From Symbiodinium natans (taxonomy: Eukaryota > Sar > Dinophyceae > Suessiales > Symbiodiniaceae): DNA of 64,000 bases. Shown here piece by piece: positions 20,875-32,780 of this stretch. The stretch is taken from positions 70,001 to 134,000 of the forward strand of contig CAJNDS010002834.1 of NCBI GenBank assembly GCA_905221605.1, in the 5' to 3' direction. A model generated the notes under the pieces. The model was not told where the DNA came from, did not search any database, and worked only from the letters and a program-made list of their open reading frames with translations. Position numbers and translations under genes: made by a program. Numbering within the stretch: position 1 is the stretch's first letter; each line of letters starts with the position of its first letter.

Positions 20875-21031
20875 GAGACATCCTAAGGGGTTTAGGGATT
20901 AGGGTTTAGGTTTCGGCCCTTTTGGGGGAGTTTCATGCTTTCCTTGGTACCTGGAGACATCCTAAGGGGTTTAGGGATTAGGGATTAGGGTTCGGCCCAT
21001 TATTTGGGGGAGTTTCATGCTTTCCTTGGTG
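20875..21031 (+). repeat. Direct tandem repeat, about 76 bp
   Basis: GAGACATCCTAAGGGGTTTA...GAGTTTCATGCTTTCCTTGG occurs twice in a row (20,875 and 20,951) with small differences. The unit contains degenerate TTTAGGG. No coding evidence. Confidence 0.7.
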
Positions 21032-21937
21032 CCTTATTGGGGGTTTCGGGTTGAGGGTGCATTTTTTGCTCCCATTGTGTTGGGAAGGCTTTGGTCCTCA
21101 GCAGTGGGGTCGAGGGTTTTAGGGTTGTCGGGTTTGGGTTTTAGGGTTTTAGGTTTTGTAGGGTTCTAGATTTCTAGAGTCGTCGGGGTTTCAATCGCTT
21201 CCTAATTGCAAATACCAAGCCCCTCCCTAATTTGGAACATTGTTTCCCGGACCCTCCCGGCACCCAGCCCAAGACTAAACCTGTTTGAGAATTAGGCTTG
21301 AGCCATTAGGGTTTCAGGGTTTAGGGCTCAAGGCTCAGAGGGTTTAGTTAGGGTTTAGGGCTTAAGGCTAAACGGCTAAACCCTAAATGAACCCTAAACC
21401 CCAAGCCCGAAACGCCACATGCCCCCTTTTAGGCTTCGGATTTCAGGTTTGAAGGTTTCGGTCTCCCCTATTTTTAAAATTTTTCCGGCCGAGGCGATTT
21501 TTAGATTCTTTTGTTTTTGGGGGGGGTGGGTTTTAGTGTTAGGGGGAAGGGATTCGGGTTTTAGGGTTTTAGGGATTCGGGCTAGGGTTTTCAGTTCAGG
21601 GCTTGCAGAGCCATACCAGACATTCAAGACATGCGCCGAGAAGCCGCGAAGCCCTCATACCCCTAACTTGGGGCCCCAAGCCCGAAACCTTAGACCCGAC
21701 GAAATCCTGTTGTAGCGCCAGAATCCTAAACCCTAAACCCTAAACGTAAGAGATTCTTACAGCAACAGACTGAGGTCGTGAAAAAGAATGAATTTGTCAT
21801 TTTGAGGTAGTTCTGGTAGCCTGGTGCATTATCGTTTCTTTTGTGATTTCTTTCTCATGTTGTTACCATTTTGAAATCATGTGGGAGACCAGGAACCCTC
21901 GGGAAGCTCCAAACAAAATATAAAAACTGATCAGATA

Positions 21938-22052
21938 CTAGGATGCCCAGTACTGCCCTTATTCCCTTTTTGGGGGCTCTAGGTTCCCCTATAAACCCCT
22001 TTAAGCAAAAAAAGGGCACCCGTTTTACTCCTAGGTTATTGGGCAACCTAGG
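21938..22052. mobile_element. Foldback family C, copy C3
   Basis: CTAGGATGCCCAGTACTGCC pairs with GGGCAACCTAG. The interior TTCCCTTTTTGGGGG and AAAAAAAGGGCACCC forms the inner stem. It is array-free. Confidence 0.75.
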
Positions 22053-22150
22053 ATCATGATAATGAAATGAAAAGGCTTCGCGTTTTGGCGTCCACGGGCC
22101 TGACGGAGCCTCCGGAGAGCTTCCGGGAGCGGCAAAATGTACAATAAATG

Positions 22151-22263
22151 ACCCAGAGGGTCCATCTGTAGTACTACTATGGAATTAGGTACCCAAAAAC
22201 CATACTAAATAGGGTTTTGGGGTACCTAATTCCGTAGTAGTACTACAAATGGACCCTCTGGGT
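22151..22263. mobile_element. Foldback family B, copy B2
   Basis: ACCCAGAGGGTCCATCTGTA pairs with TACAAATGGACCCTCTGGGT. The inner arms are GGAATTAGGTACC / GGTACCTAATTCC. The stem is the most symmetrical of the three copies, about 113 bp. Flanks at 22,066-22,135 and 22,281-22,350 are themselves related (CGCGTTTTGGCGTCC / CGCGTTTCGGCGTCC ... AGAGCTTCCGGGAG). Confidence 0.8.
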
Positions 22264-23400
22264 GATAAAGCAATGACAACAACTGACGACGCGCTTTTCG
22301 CGTTTCGGCGTCCTCCGAGCCTCCAGAGAGCTTCCGGGAGACCCGGGATCCTCCGGCAGCTCCCGGCAAAGATGTAAAAACAAAAGATAAGATAATGATA
22401 AAAAAAAAACATGAAAAGGCTTCGCGTTTTGGAGCTGCTAAAGAAGCGACAAAAACCATCAAAAACACGAAAAAAGCGATAAGCAAACGATCAAAGGAAC
22501 GACTAAACACAAAAGTGAAGAATAACCAACAAGCTGGGAATGATAAACCGGAATGAAGACGGAATGAAGGAAAAATGACTAATTGTTTTTCTGTGATTCC
22601 AGTCTGTGGCTCGGCAAGATTCTCTATACCAACCCTAAACCCTAAACCCTAAACCCCAAACCCCAAACCCCCAAACCCCAAACCCCAAACCCCTAAACCC
22701 TAAACCCTAAACCCTAGGCCCCAGCCAGAGCGAGTTGATCCCCCAAGCTGATGTGGTTTAGGAGTTTAGGGTGTGCGGGTTGCAGGCTTAGGGTCACGAA
22801 CAGTATTGGGCTCCAAGCTTGTCAAACCACGCTGTTGAGATAGGATGATAGAGTGGAGTTTGATGCAAGAAGTTGCGGCTTCTCGTTTCCCATCTGTGGG
22901 AACTCGCGAAGCAAATCAGCCCGACGAAGCAAATCAGCCCAACGACGCTTATTTTAACGAAGTTCTGCTGTGCTGACTGCTGCAATCTGGCTTTGCCATA
23001 GTATTGATCAAGAAAACTACGCAGTTCCAAGGTGGGAGCTCAGCACGGGCCTTTGAGGAAACTTCTTCGAAAGCCTGGTCAAATTACAACTCGAGTAATT
23101 ACCAAGAATTACCATGAAGCGGTGGAAAACAAAAAAGGCCGAACGCAGAACGCAGACCTAGCGCCAGCGACATTTGAACATGTTTGAAGTGATTTGAACC
23201 TGCATTTGAAGCGATCTAACCCCCTCGAAAGGGTGAAGTCTCTATTGGTCCGACTTTGCAAGAGCCCAAATATTTGTGCCTTCGGGCATTTTGAACCAGG
23301 CTCCTGAAGCTTCTTTAACATTTCCTGCCGTTTTCGAAGTAAATACCTCCCACCCTTATGTTCCTTGAGGTTTGCTAGGTACCTCTCACCTTTCGGTCAC
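22264..23400. other. Mostly unique stretch without recognised gene
   Basis: Telomere-type repeats occur only at 22,630-22,715. The rest is unique, with small overlapping open frames on the minus strand (22,794-23,030; 23,109-23,321) that have no motif or splice support. A Pro/Ser-rich open frame (EPPESFRE, seen twice) spans the related blocks around foldback B2. Confidence 0.4.
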
Positions 23401-24359
23401 CTATTTACAGACCTTACAGCCCTAAACCCTAAGCCCTAAACCCTGAACCCTGAACCCTAAACCCGAAAGCGTGGGGTCTTGGGATCCAGCGCACGAAGCC
23501 TTGCAGATGACCTAGGAGTACAGGAACGGCTACAACGCTACACGGTGGGCAGATTGGAAGGCTCGAGAATGCTTTGCCCCAGTGTCACAGTGTCCCACCG
23601 AAAGTTCTAGGACCTTGATCGGATACCCTTTTGTTAAAGTGTAGGCTCCCTGATAAGTCCCCCTAAACAAAAAAAGCGTGCCCATTTTAAGTCCTACGTT
23701 ACTCTTGGGTCTAAGGGTTGCAGCGCTCGGTGTTTATCGCACCGTCGGCTTGATGCCTATTCGGGTTGTAGGGTAAACAGGTTCGTTTTGGGGTTTACAA
23801 GGCTGCGGGGCTTTCGCCGCATTAAGAACTAGGGGTGACTGCAAGACTTTACATATCCAGCCTTTTTCGAGGGTAGTCCGAGGGGTTGCGGTAGGATGTT
23901 GAGTTCTGGCTTTTTTGGGTCTTGTGCATTTAAACTTTAAACAGGTGTATGAGATTTCTGAGGCTTTCACCAACTTCCACCCACATCCTGCACTTTTTTC
24001 CGAAACAGACCAGAAACTCAGCACAATGACCTTAAGTCGCAGGACCCTGCGCAAAAATGCTCAACTAAACCCTAAACCCTAACCCACACCACGCCAAAGA
24101 CTCGTCAGCTGTTCAGGCTCTGAGTTTTCGGGCAGCACTTCCCAAACCCTTAACCCCCCTAAGCCCTACACCCTGAACCCTGAACCCCTCGGCGTCTTTC
24201 CAAGATTGCAAGAGCTCATGTCGCTTCGGCAACTGCCGATGAGGGCTGTTGATAACTCCCTAAACCCTAAACCCTGAACCCTAAACCCTGAACCCTCAAC
24301 CCTAAGGAATGGGGTTCGTTCCAAAGTTGGGGAGCCCATCTTGGCCCTGTCAGAATTGA

Positions 24360-24399
24360 AACAGAGCCCCCCCCCCCCCCAACACCCCTCAAGAACAAC

Positions 24400-24447
<48 letters not shown>
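24360..24447. repeat. Poly-C runs and CA microsatellite
   Basis: Two runs of 14-16 C are followed by about fourteen CA units. The open frames read on the minus strand here (VCVCVC, GGGG) are repeat artefacts. Confidence 0.9.
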
Positions 24448-24491
24448 AAAAAACAAGAAAGTATACCCTGGTCAAAGCCCTAAACCCTAAA

Positions 24492-24605
24492 GGTGTTGAA
24501 CTTCTGACGGCGGCAAATGCGTACCTGGAAGACATCCGGTCTATTGAGTTGAAGTGCCTTGGACGCACTTCCGACTCACCTTGCGATGTTGACTCCGTCT
24601 TCTAG
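24492..24605 (+). CDS. Candidate terminal exon, unknown protein
   Basis: Right after CCCTAAACCCTAAAG the frame reads GVELLTAANAYLEDIRSIEL and continues KCLGRTSDSPCDVDSVF to TAG at 24,603. At 37 codons with a protein-like composition it is one of the better islands. No family was recognised. Confidence 0.45.
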   Translation, partial: GVELLTAANAYLEDIRSIELKCLGRTSDSPCDVDSVF

Positions 24606-25135
24606 GCTCTACACCCTGAACCCCAAATCACCAAGTCAGTCGCCTCTAAACCACCCGAAGCCCTGAACTCTAGATCCGAAACTCTAAACTCCAAGCCCTA
24701 AACTCTAAAGATCCGAAACTCTAAGCTCGAAACCCTAAACTCTAAAGATCCGAAACTCTAAGTTCGAAACCCTAAACTCTATATCCGAAACTCTAAGCTC
24801 GAAACCCTAAACTCTAGATCCGAAACTCTAAACTCTAAACCCTAAGCTCTAGATCCGAAACTCTAAACTTTTAAACCCGGGGATACTCGGCCCACGCCCA
24901 CGCCAACGCTGCAGAGCCTGTGCTGCTGTGTGTGGCGATGGCAAACCTAAACCCTCAACCCTAAACCCTCAACCCTAAACTCTAAACCCTAAACACTAAA
25001 CCCTAAACCCTAGACCCTAGACCCTAGACCCTAAACCCTAAACCCTAAACCCTAAACCCCAAGCTGAGAACACGTCTTCCTAATCCCCAACCCTAAACCC
25101 CTAAACCCTAAAAGGGGCTAGGGCATCGCTCGCAG

Positions 25136-25224
25136 GAACCTGCCAGATGGAATCAGGGCCAGCGTGGAGTTCGAGAACTTGCGGCCGCTGTCCCAAACCA
25201 GGAAGTTTAATCCGGGCTTCACAG
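25136..25224 (+). CDS. Candidate exon, unknown protein
   Basis: After TCGCTCGCAG the frame reads RNLPDGIRASVEFENLRPLS and continues QTRKFNPGF until the TTTAGGG array. No homologue was recognised. Confidence 0.35.
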
Positions 25225-25350
25225 TAGGGGTTTAGGGTTTAGGGTTTAGGGTTTAGGGTTTAGGGTTTAGGGTTTAGGGTTTAGGGTTTAGGTTTAGGGT
25301 TTAGGGTATTTAGGGTTTAGGGTTTAGGGTCTAGGGTTTAGGGTTTAGGG

Positions 25351-25740
25351 CTTCTAGCGTGCTCTGTCAGCTTCGATGGAGTTTAGGATGGTTGTGCAGG
25401 TTGTTCTTGTGGGTTTAGGGTTTAGGGTTCAGGGTTTAGGGTTTAGGGTTTTGGGTTTAGGGTTTGGGGTTTGGGGTTCAGGGTTTAGGGTTTAGGGTTT
25501 CGGGTTTAGGGTTTAGGGTTTAGGTTTTAGGGTTTAGGGTATTTAGGGTTTAGGTTTTAGGGTTTAGGGTTTAGGGTTTGGGTTTAGGGCTTCTAGCGTG
25601 CTCTGTCAGCTTCGATGGAGTTTAGGATGGTTGTGCAGGTTGTTCTTGTGGGTTTAGGGTTTAGGGTTCAGGGTTTAGGGTTTAGGGTTTTGGGTTTAGG
25701 GTTTGGGGTTCAGGGTTTAGGGCTTAGGGTTTAGGGTTTA
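25351..25740 (+). repeat. 239-bp direct repeat with unique 70-bp core
   Basis: The core CTTCTAGCGTGCTCTGTCAG...GTTGTTCTTGTGGG starts at 25,351 and again at 25,590, essentially identical. Each is followed by variant TTTAGGG units. A unit made of unique DNA plus telomere-type repeat has therefore been duplicated as a block. Confidence 0.8.
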
Positions 25741-25805
25741 GGGTTTAGGGCTACAGCGGCACAGCGCTCCTGTAGCGCGGGTCCCTGGGTTTTTGGGGGG
25801 TTTAG

Positions 25806-25815
25806 GGTTTAGGGT

Positions 25816-25860
<45 letters not shown>
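25806..25860 (+). repeat. GGGTTGA variant array
   Basis: Seven identical GGGTTGA units follow two GGGTTTA units, another homogeneous local variant. Confidence 0.85.
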
Positions 25861-25862
<2 letters not shown>

Positions 25863-26107
25863 ACACAACTCTCAACACCGAAACAGGTTATGCTTTCCCT
25901 TGATAGGGCTTGGGGGGGTGAAGCCCCCAGTGCAAGACCACCTGAAGTTCGCAAAAAAATAGGGGAACCTTAGATAAAAGCCCTAAGCCCCTTAACCCTC
26001 AGCTTCTAAATCCCGTATACCCCTGATCTAAACTCCTAAAAACCCCTACACGGCTAAACCCCAAACCCCAAACCCTAAACCCTAAACCGTGAACCCTAAA
26101 CCTCGAG

Positions 26108-26206
26108 GCCATTCCAGTTCTTCTTCAGCCTCCTCGACGGAAGTGGCATCTTTGGTATGCTTGCAGGTGCCGATTCCGGGGCTTTTGGTGTCTTTAGCTT
26201 GCTGGG
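26108..26206 (+). CDS. Candidate hydrophobic exon
   Basis: After CTCGAG the frame reads RPFQFFFSLLDGSGIFGMLA and then GADSGAFGVFSLLG, open into the TTTAGGG array at 26,205. A membrane-type composition, but repeat-bounded and short. Confidence 0.33.
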
Positions 26207-26602
26207 GTTTAGGGTTTAGGGTTTAGGGTTTAGGGTTTAGGGTTTAGCGTGTCAGGGTTTACCTTTTGGGGTTTAGGGTTTAGAGTTTTTTTTCGGGTTT
26301 AGCATGTTCGGGTTTGGCTTTTTAGGGTTTGGGGCTTAGGGTTTAGGCCTTAGGGTGAGTTTTGGGACCAGGCTTTGCTAGGATTGGAGAAACCCTCGGA
26401 CAAAATGACAAGAAGCATCATGTTCGTGTTCCTAAACCCTAAGCCCTAAACCCTAGATTTAAGGACGAAGTTTTTGTTGGGGGTTTAGGGTTTAGGGTTT
26501 CGGGTTTAGGGTTCAGGGTCCCAACAGCCCAGTAGGGTAAATGGTCACAGGACTCCAAGGCGGGGTTTTCACCTTAAGCCCTTGAGCCCTGAACCCTTTC
26601 TT

Positions 26603-26780
26603 GGAGGTCCATGGTACTTGGTAACTAATTCTAACTGTACTTGTAACCCAGTTGTAAGACCCGTAAGTCTAGTTACCTACCCTAAACCCTAAACCCTCAA
26701 CCCTAAACCCTAAACCCTAAACCCTGAACCCTAAACCCTAAATTGGGTGATTCTAATTAGTTACTAAGTATTATGAACCT
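26603..26780. mobile_element. Foldback family E, copy E2, with CCCTAAA array in the loop
   Basis: GAGGTCCATGGTACTTGGTA then ACTAATTCTAACTGTAC pairs with GATTCTAATTAGTTACTAAG then TATTATGAACCTC. Between the arms, at 26,680-26,742, lie nine CCCTAAA-type units. Relative E1 at 10,010 has a short unique loop instead. Confidence 0.65.
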
Positions 26781-27339
26781 CGCAGTCCCCCTTTGGTATA
26801 GGGTGGAGGGTTTAGGGTGGAAATTGTTGCTGCGAGAGATTAACCGTTACCCGTTCAACCCAAGCTTACCGCAAAGCAGCGTGCGGAGATCCAGCATAGA
26901 ACTTGTCTACATGACGTCATCTTTCGGCTCGAACGCTAGGCTTGAGATCAGTAAATACCCTGCCTTGTTTTCATTGTCCAATGAGAGGTACATCTGAATT
27001 ATCTTGACCGGAGGAGCTCGTGTTTAGAACTGCCTTGCGTGAGAGCATGGCCTGTAACCCTAAAACCCGGATCGCAAAACTCCAGTCCTGAAACCCTAAA
27101 CCCTAAACCCTGAAGAGTCCCAGAAGCTTGTGCAGGTCGTGCCCCACCGGGGTCTGCTGTCACGACGACCTACCCGAAGGACATGGAGGCAAGCTAACAA
27201 GAGGTAGGAAGCCTCAAGGTTCTTATACTACACGATTTTTTAATGGGGAGTAGGGTTTAGGGTTTAGGGTTTAGGGTTTAGGGTTTAGGGTTTAGGGTTT
27301 AGGGTTTAGGGTTTAGGATTTAGGCCTCAAGGTCATGAG

Positions 27340-27434
27340 TTGGGATGTTACCCTTCTACTAGCTGTCCTTAATGGGGATGATAACCAGGGGGGGGTGCTT
27401 TAAGCAGTGTTCGTATAAGGGGGGAACCTCCCAA
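27340..27434. mobile_element. Foldback family F, copy F3
   Basis: TTGGGATGTTACCCTTCTAC pairs with GTATAAGGGGGGAACCTCCC-AA. It is more diverged than F1 and F2. A TTTAGGG array ends just to its left (27,325). Confidence 0.65.
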
Positions 27435-27639
27435 GTTTCCGGGGCTATTGGTTGATAGGACGAAGGGCTTAGAGTGGGCTAGTCCGAGAGCGTCATCGAC
27501 CTGGGCATGCCAAATGGAGGTTGAAAAAAATGAGGGACCCCTGACACAAACCGGAAAAAGTAGGATTCCCTCATAGTAAGGACGGGTACCCCCCCCCCCC
27601 CCCCAATCTGTTCTGTCCAGTGGGCCAAGTGGCAGTAGC

Positions 27640-30360
27640 ACGCATGTGGTGTCTGGGTGGTAGAGGAATGAAGGGATTAAGACTCGTATTCCTAAAGTTG
27701 TACCCTTGATATACTCCTAACATGGACCTTATATGACCTTAAGGATCATTAACAAACCGGGGTTTACGAAGACAGGGGGACCCCCAATATAGATCCCCAA
27801 ATAGTAGGATCTCCTTATAACAAGGACCCCAATAAGGTACCCCTAATATCGTAAACCCCCCAAAAGGGTCCCCAACTCCTAAACCCTAAACCCTAAACCC
27901 TAAACCCTAAACCCTACACACAAAGTTGCCTAAGAGTCCTTGCAGACATCCCTCATGTCTTGTCCCTTGTAACAGCTAGTTAGGGTTTAGGGGGGTTTAG
28001 GGGGGTTTAGGGTTTAGGGTAACTCCGAGCTTAAGGTTTTTATATGGGCAGTTCTTGAATCAGGGTCCGTGTTTGGGTCCCATGTATAATACGGCACTTG
28101 ATAAAAGAACCCCCGAAGCTACCCCATATGGTACATGGTTTAGGGGTTTGGGGTTGTATACCTGTTGACCCTATTAACCCATGAGCCTATGAGCCCTGTA
28201 AATCATGCAAATCCAGTAGCCTGGCAACCGCATCGTAACCTTGAAAGCGTAAAACCACGTATCGCTAGAACCTTATACTCCTGTAAGCCCTAGAGCCCTA
28301 TAACTCTTATATAGATGGCCTCATAACCCTGCGACCTTAACACCCTATAACCCTTATCAGGTCACCTTACACAACCCTAAACCGCCCTAAGCCCTAAGCA
28401 CCAAACCCTTATGGCCCTCCCTAAATCCACCAGCCAGAATTTCAAGAACCGACCTTAAGGTAAGTCTTGAACGTTTAACGCCCTTGCCCTTGCTAAGCAA
28501 TGAATGCCTTGGCCCTGCGAGGCGTGACCGCAAAACCCAGACCAGGAGCACTCGCACCCACGGGACGTGCGTGTTGCGCTCAGGGTTTCGGGTTTAGGGT
28601 TTAGGGTTTGCGGTTTAGGGTTTAGGGTTCAGGGTTTAGGCTTTGTGGTTTAGGGGGCTTCGGGTTTAGGGTTTAGTCAGGCTTCTGGTTTGCCGTAGAG
28701 CGGCTCACGGGCCGCCCCTACACGGATCAAGTCGAGTGCCGAGTGTCGAGTGCCGAGTGCATCGTGCTGTGCGATCAGCTGATCAGACCCGGTCACCCCC
28801 TAAACCCTAAACCCTAAACCCTTAACCCTTAACCCTTAAACCCTAAACCCTAAACCCTATTAAGCCCTAAACCCTTCCTTCCAGGTCATCCCACCCATGC
28901 CGCAAGGACAAGCGACTATTCCTTTTCGGGTTTTGGCATGAACCCAATGTATTATTGTAGTTTCTCGTGACCTTTGCTTTCCACTGTCCTTTAACTTCTT
29001 GCGTATTGTCATTGAAGAAAGGTGCTTGAAGGAAACATAGGGTGATCTTCGCCCTCGGCTTGCTCTGGTGCGTTAAATCCGTTATTGGCGGTGTAAACTG
29101 ACTTTACTGTTGGTCTTAATTGTTGCGGTCGTTTCTGGGTTTGTTGTCAAACCGATGTAGTCACAAATACCATAATGAGACTTTTTCCAAACAAGCTTTC
29201 GGTCAGTCAGTTACATTCTCTAATTGAGGGTGTGTTTGGACCACCCTAAACCCTAAACCCTAAACCCCAAACCCTTAACCCCGCTAAATCGCTGCTGGAG
29301 TTCATGCTGTTGGCTCTGCTCTCTTGGAACTCTAAGAATTTCGTTTAATCCTTCGTTGCTTGTGTCTTGAAGCTACACCAAATGTTGAGTCTATGTCATA
29401 GTAGTATTTCTTAACTTAGCAGAAGCTATATATGTTAGGAGTATCATGTACAATAACTTATGTTTCCTGTTGTGTTCGCTCTCGTCTCTTTATTTATCTC
29501 CTCTCTTTGTTCACCATAATATGCTAATGCCTTTCCCTTTATTGTCTCCTTGCTATTCCTGTGATGTTTGTTTCTGATTTTGCTGTACCATTTCTTTGTT
29601 GTTTGGGCGGTAGTCCTGTTGATGTTGTCGTATCTTGCCTGTATTGCTATTCCTGTAATCCCTTCCCCCTAATACTAAATCCCTCCCCCCCCCCCTCCCG
29701 CGCCCCTCCCTAATTCTGAAATTCGCCTGGGCCCGAACAATATCTAAAATTAGGGTGGGTCTAAATCCTAAAACCTGACTTCCGAAACCTATTACTTAAA
29801 CTCTCTAAGCCCTGAGCCCTGGATCCTAACCCTGTCAGCCTTCAGCCATAAACCCTGAAACCGTAATGGCTCAACTCGAGGGCGTAGGCCCTGAACCCCT
29901 CCCCCCCTGATTCTCAAACAGGTTTAGTATTGGGCTGGGTGCCGGCAGCGTCCGGGAAAACTAATATTTAACATTGGGGGGGGTTTTAGTATTAGGGGGA
30001 AGCGATTATTACCCTTGTCGCTGGAGAGGCGGCATTTTCATAAACACCGTGTTTTGGCAATATTATCTTACTTCATCTTTGTTTGCGTTGTCATCTGCGC
30101 TTTTCCTTTCTAAACAGTGTTCTCGGTTGTCATAGTACTATTCCAAACCCCCTCGTGTCGTTAGTTGTCGTAAACCTTCACAGGGCTCGGTAGGCCCGCG
30201 GGGCCCTGGGATATTACGCAAATTCCCCTGTCTACTCTTCGCATAAGACTTAAGAACCACCCAAAAGATAACAATACTCTTCCTATTCTTGAACCCGGGT
30301 GTTCCGCACCAATGGAAAGCCAAGTAGTCCGCACAGAGTTGTCGCTCTAGTTTAGGGTTG
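27640..30360. other. Sparse-repeat stretch, no gene identified
   Basis: Short CCCTAAA blocks occur at 27,877, 28,797 and 29,245. From 28,900 to 29,660 the DNA is unusually AT- and T-rich and nearly repeat-free, with no open frame of note. A small minus-strand frame at 30,138-30,323 has no support. Confidence 0.45.
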
Positions 30361-30426
30361 ACGGCTTAGGGTTTAGGGTTTCGGGTTTGGGCTTATAGGG
30401 TTTAGGGTTTCGGGTTTGGGTTTAGG

Positions 30427-30574
30427 GTTTAGGGTTTAGGGTAGTGTAGGGTTTAGGGTTTAGGGTTTAGGGTTTAGGGTTTAGGGTTTAGGGTTTAGGG
30501 TTTAGGGTTTAGGGTATAGGGTTTAGGGTTTAGGGTTTAGGGTCTAGGGTTTAGGGTTTAGGGTTTAGGGTTCT
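30427..30574 (+). repeat. TTTAGGG array, about 20 units
   Basis: A long G-strand array with a few single-base variants (GGTATAGGG, GGTCTAGGG). Confidence 0.92.
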
Positions 30575-31066
30575 TTAGGTACACCGAGGTGCGGACCTCT
30601 TCTGCCGGCTGAGACGTGCTGAGCCGGCAAGACCCAAGACCACAAGGGGCCTCAACACCATGCATCTTAGGGGTGCAGGGTTTTTAGGGTGTTTAGGGTT
30701 TTAGGGTTTAGGGTTTAGGGCTTAGGGTTTTAGGGTTTAGGGTTTAGGGTTTCAGGTTTAGGGTTTATCGGTACTATTTTTCCTAAGAAACAGCTAAACT
30801 GGTGATTTTTGCTAGGGTGCCAAGTTCAGTACGGGCATAGAAGCAGCAGTTGCTTGCGCCGGGCAAGCCCTAGTTCGAAGCCTAAACCCGGAGTCCTACG
30901 AAACTGCATGTATCTAAACCCTAAACCCTAAATCGGGTTTAGGGTTTAGGGTTTTAGGTTTAGATTTTAGAGTTTAAGGCTTTTTAAGCAAAGGCTTCGG
31001 GGGTTTGAGCGTTTGGGGTGCTCAGTGTTCAGGTTTTACGGCTTGGGGTTCTCCACAATAGATTTT

Positions 31067-31132
31067 CCTTATGCAGCCGAGCACTATGATCAGGAAGCGC
31101 TACAAGCCCCCATGAGTGCAGTCTCCCAGTAG
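31067..31132 (+). CDS. Candidate terminal exon, unknown protein
   Basis: The frame reads PYAAEHYDQEALQAPMSAVS then Q-TAG. The flanks are unique rather than repeat. Short and unrecognised. Confidence 0.28.
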   Translation, partial: PYAAEHYDQEALQAPMSAVSQ

Positions 31133-32241
31133 TGGGATGATCCATGCCAAGCAAAAAGGACAAGCTGCGAGGCGTGAACAGGGGGCTATCGCCTGCAATT
31201 TCCTTAAAACCCTAAACCCTAAACCCTAAACCCTAAACCCTAAACCCTAAACCCTAAACATCCCTAAACCTTGGACTCTACCCCCCTAATTCCACGTCCT
31301 TGTGCAGGTTTCCTCCACCCACATCTGAAGCTGACTTTACAGATAAAAAAAAACAAAAGCCCAGCATTGCCGCAAGGGGGCACGAGACTCCAAAGTTTCC
31401 GGTGTAAGTACGGGTTTGGGGTTGTCATAGACGGTTTTAGGGGTCCAAGGGTTTAAGGATTTATTAGTTTAAGGGTTTCGGGGTTTAGGGTTCAAGGGTG
31501 TAATTAGGGGTTCAGGGTTTAAGGGTTCAAGATTTTAGGGGCTTAGGGCTTAGGGTTACCCAAAACCCTGAGCATCCCGACGGTAGTTGTCTTGAAGCTC
31601 GGGACCCTCAGCGCACGAGATGAGGTTTTGGGGGTTTAGGGTTTAGAGGTTGGGGTTTTAGGGCTTTGGGATGAAGTGTTACGGCTTAGGCTTAGGGTTT
31701 TTAAGCTTAGGGTTACGGCTTAGGGTTATGGAATAGGGCTTTAGGGATTAGGTTTTTGGGCTTGGGGATGAAAGTTTGGTAGTGCAATCCACCCTAAACC
31801 CTCAACCCTAAACCCTGAACCCTAAACCCTAAACCCTGAACCCTAAACCCTAAACCCTAAGGCCTAAGGCCTAAACCCTGTTCCTGCAGTCTAAGAGCCG
31901 TAAGGGCACATGTCCCCATGTAGTATGTACTTGGTTAGGGTTTAGGGTATAGGGTTTAGGGTTTGGGGTTTGGGGTTTGGGGTTCGGAGTTTGGCTTGTT
32001 GGGTTTGTCAGAGATGAATGACTTTGGGGCCTTGGTCTATACTGTCTACCTGGCAAATCTGTGGCGGAAGCCTTGTTTTGCAAGTAGACCCTAAGCCCTA
32101 AACCTAAACCGTACATCCCTAGGACCACTTAAAAAAGGCAAAGGAGCCTTACACCCCAAACCCCAACCTATCCGAAGGCTCTCAGCCTCAAACATAAAAC
32201 CAGATTTACGGTCCGGGGTTTAGGGTTTAGAGTTTAGGGAG

Positions 32242-32334
32242 AACCTTCAGCGCCCAAAAGCCGGGGGTGCCGCTGGCTTCGTTGAGGTTCTGGCTGCCAT
32301 CGGAGTTGGAGGTGTGGGAACCACCGTGGAGCAA
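32242..32334 (+). CDS. Candidate internal exon, Gly/Ala-rich
   Basis: After TTTAGGGAG the frame reads NLQRPKAGGAAGFVEVLAAI then GVGGVGTTVEQ and runs into CCCTAAA. The upstream AG lies at the edge of a TTTAGGG block. No homologue was recognised. Confidence 0.4.
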
Positions 32335-32610
32335 ACCCTAAACCCTAAGCCTAAACCTTCAACAACCCCTAGACCCTAGACCCTAAACCCTAAACTTCTA
32401 GGGGTTCTACCTTGGACCCCTAAGGTTGTAACCTTTCGGTTTGGGCACCCTGTTTTAAAGATCCTCTAAAAAAAAATTAGAAGGGCCACATTTAAGGGAA
32501 CCTCTCAGGGGTACGTCCTAGGGGTCCGAGTATGACTCCCTTGATACAGTGTCAGGTTCTAGAGCTTCAGAGTTTTGACTTGGACTTCGACCTGGACTCT
32601 CCACGCATCT

Positions 32611-32780
32611 ATAGACCCTAAGCCCTGAACCCTAAACCCCAATTCTCAAACCTCTCAACCCGGCTGATTTTCGGGTCCAGGGCCCCCACACAGCTATAGA
32701 CCCTAAGCCCTAAACCCTAAACCCCAATTCTCAAACCTCTCAACCCGGCTGATTTTTTCGGGTTTAGGGCTTCTGCCTAA
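32611..32780. repeat. Tandem repeat, 85-bp unit
   Basis: ATAGACCCTAAGCCCTGAAC...CTCTCAACCCGGCTGATTTT starts at 32,611 and again at 32,696, nearly identical. Confidence 0.75.

Noticed and set aside
24166-24456. Minus-strand frames with VCVCVCV and poly-Gly
   Set aside because: Translation of CA and poly-C repeats.
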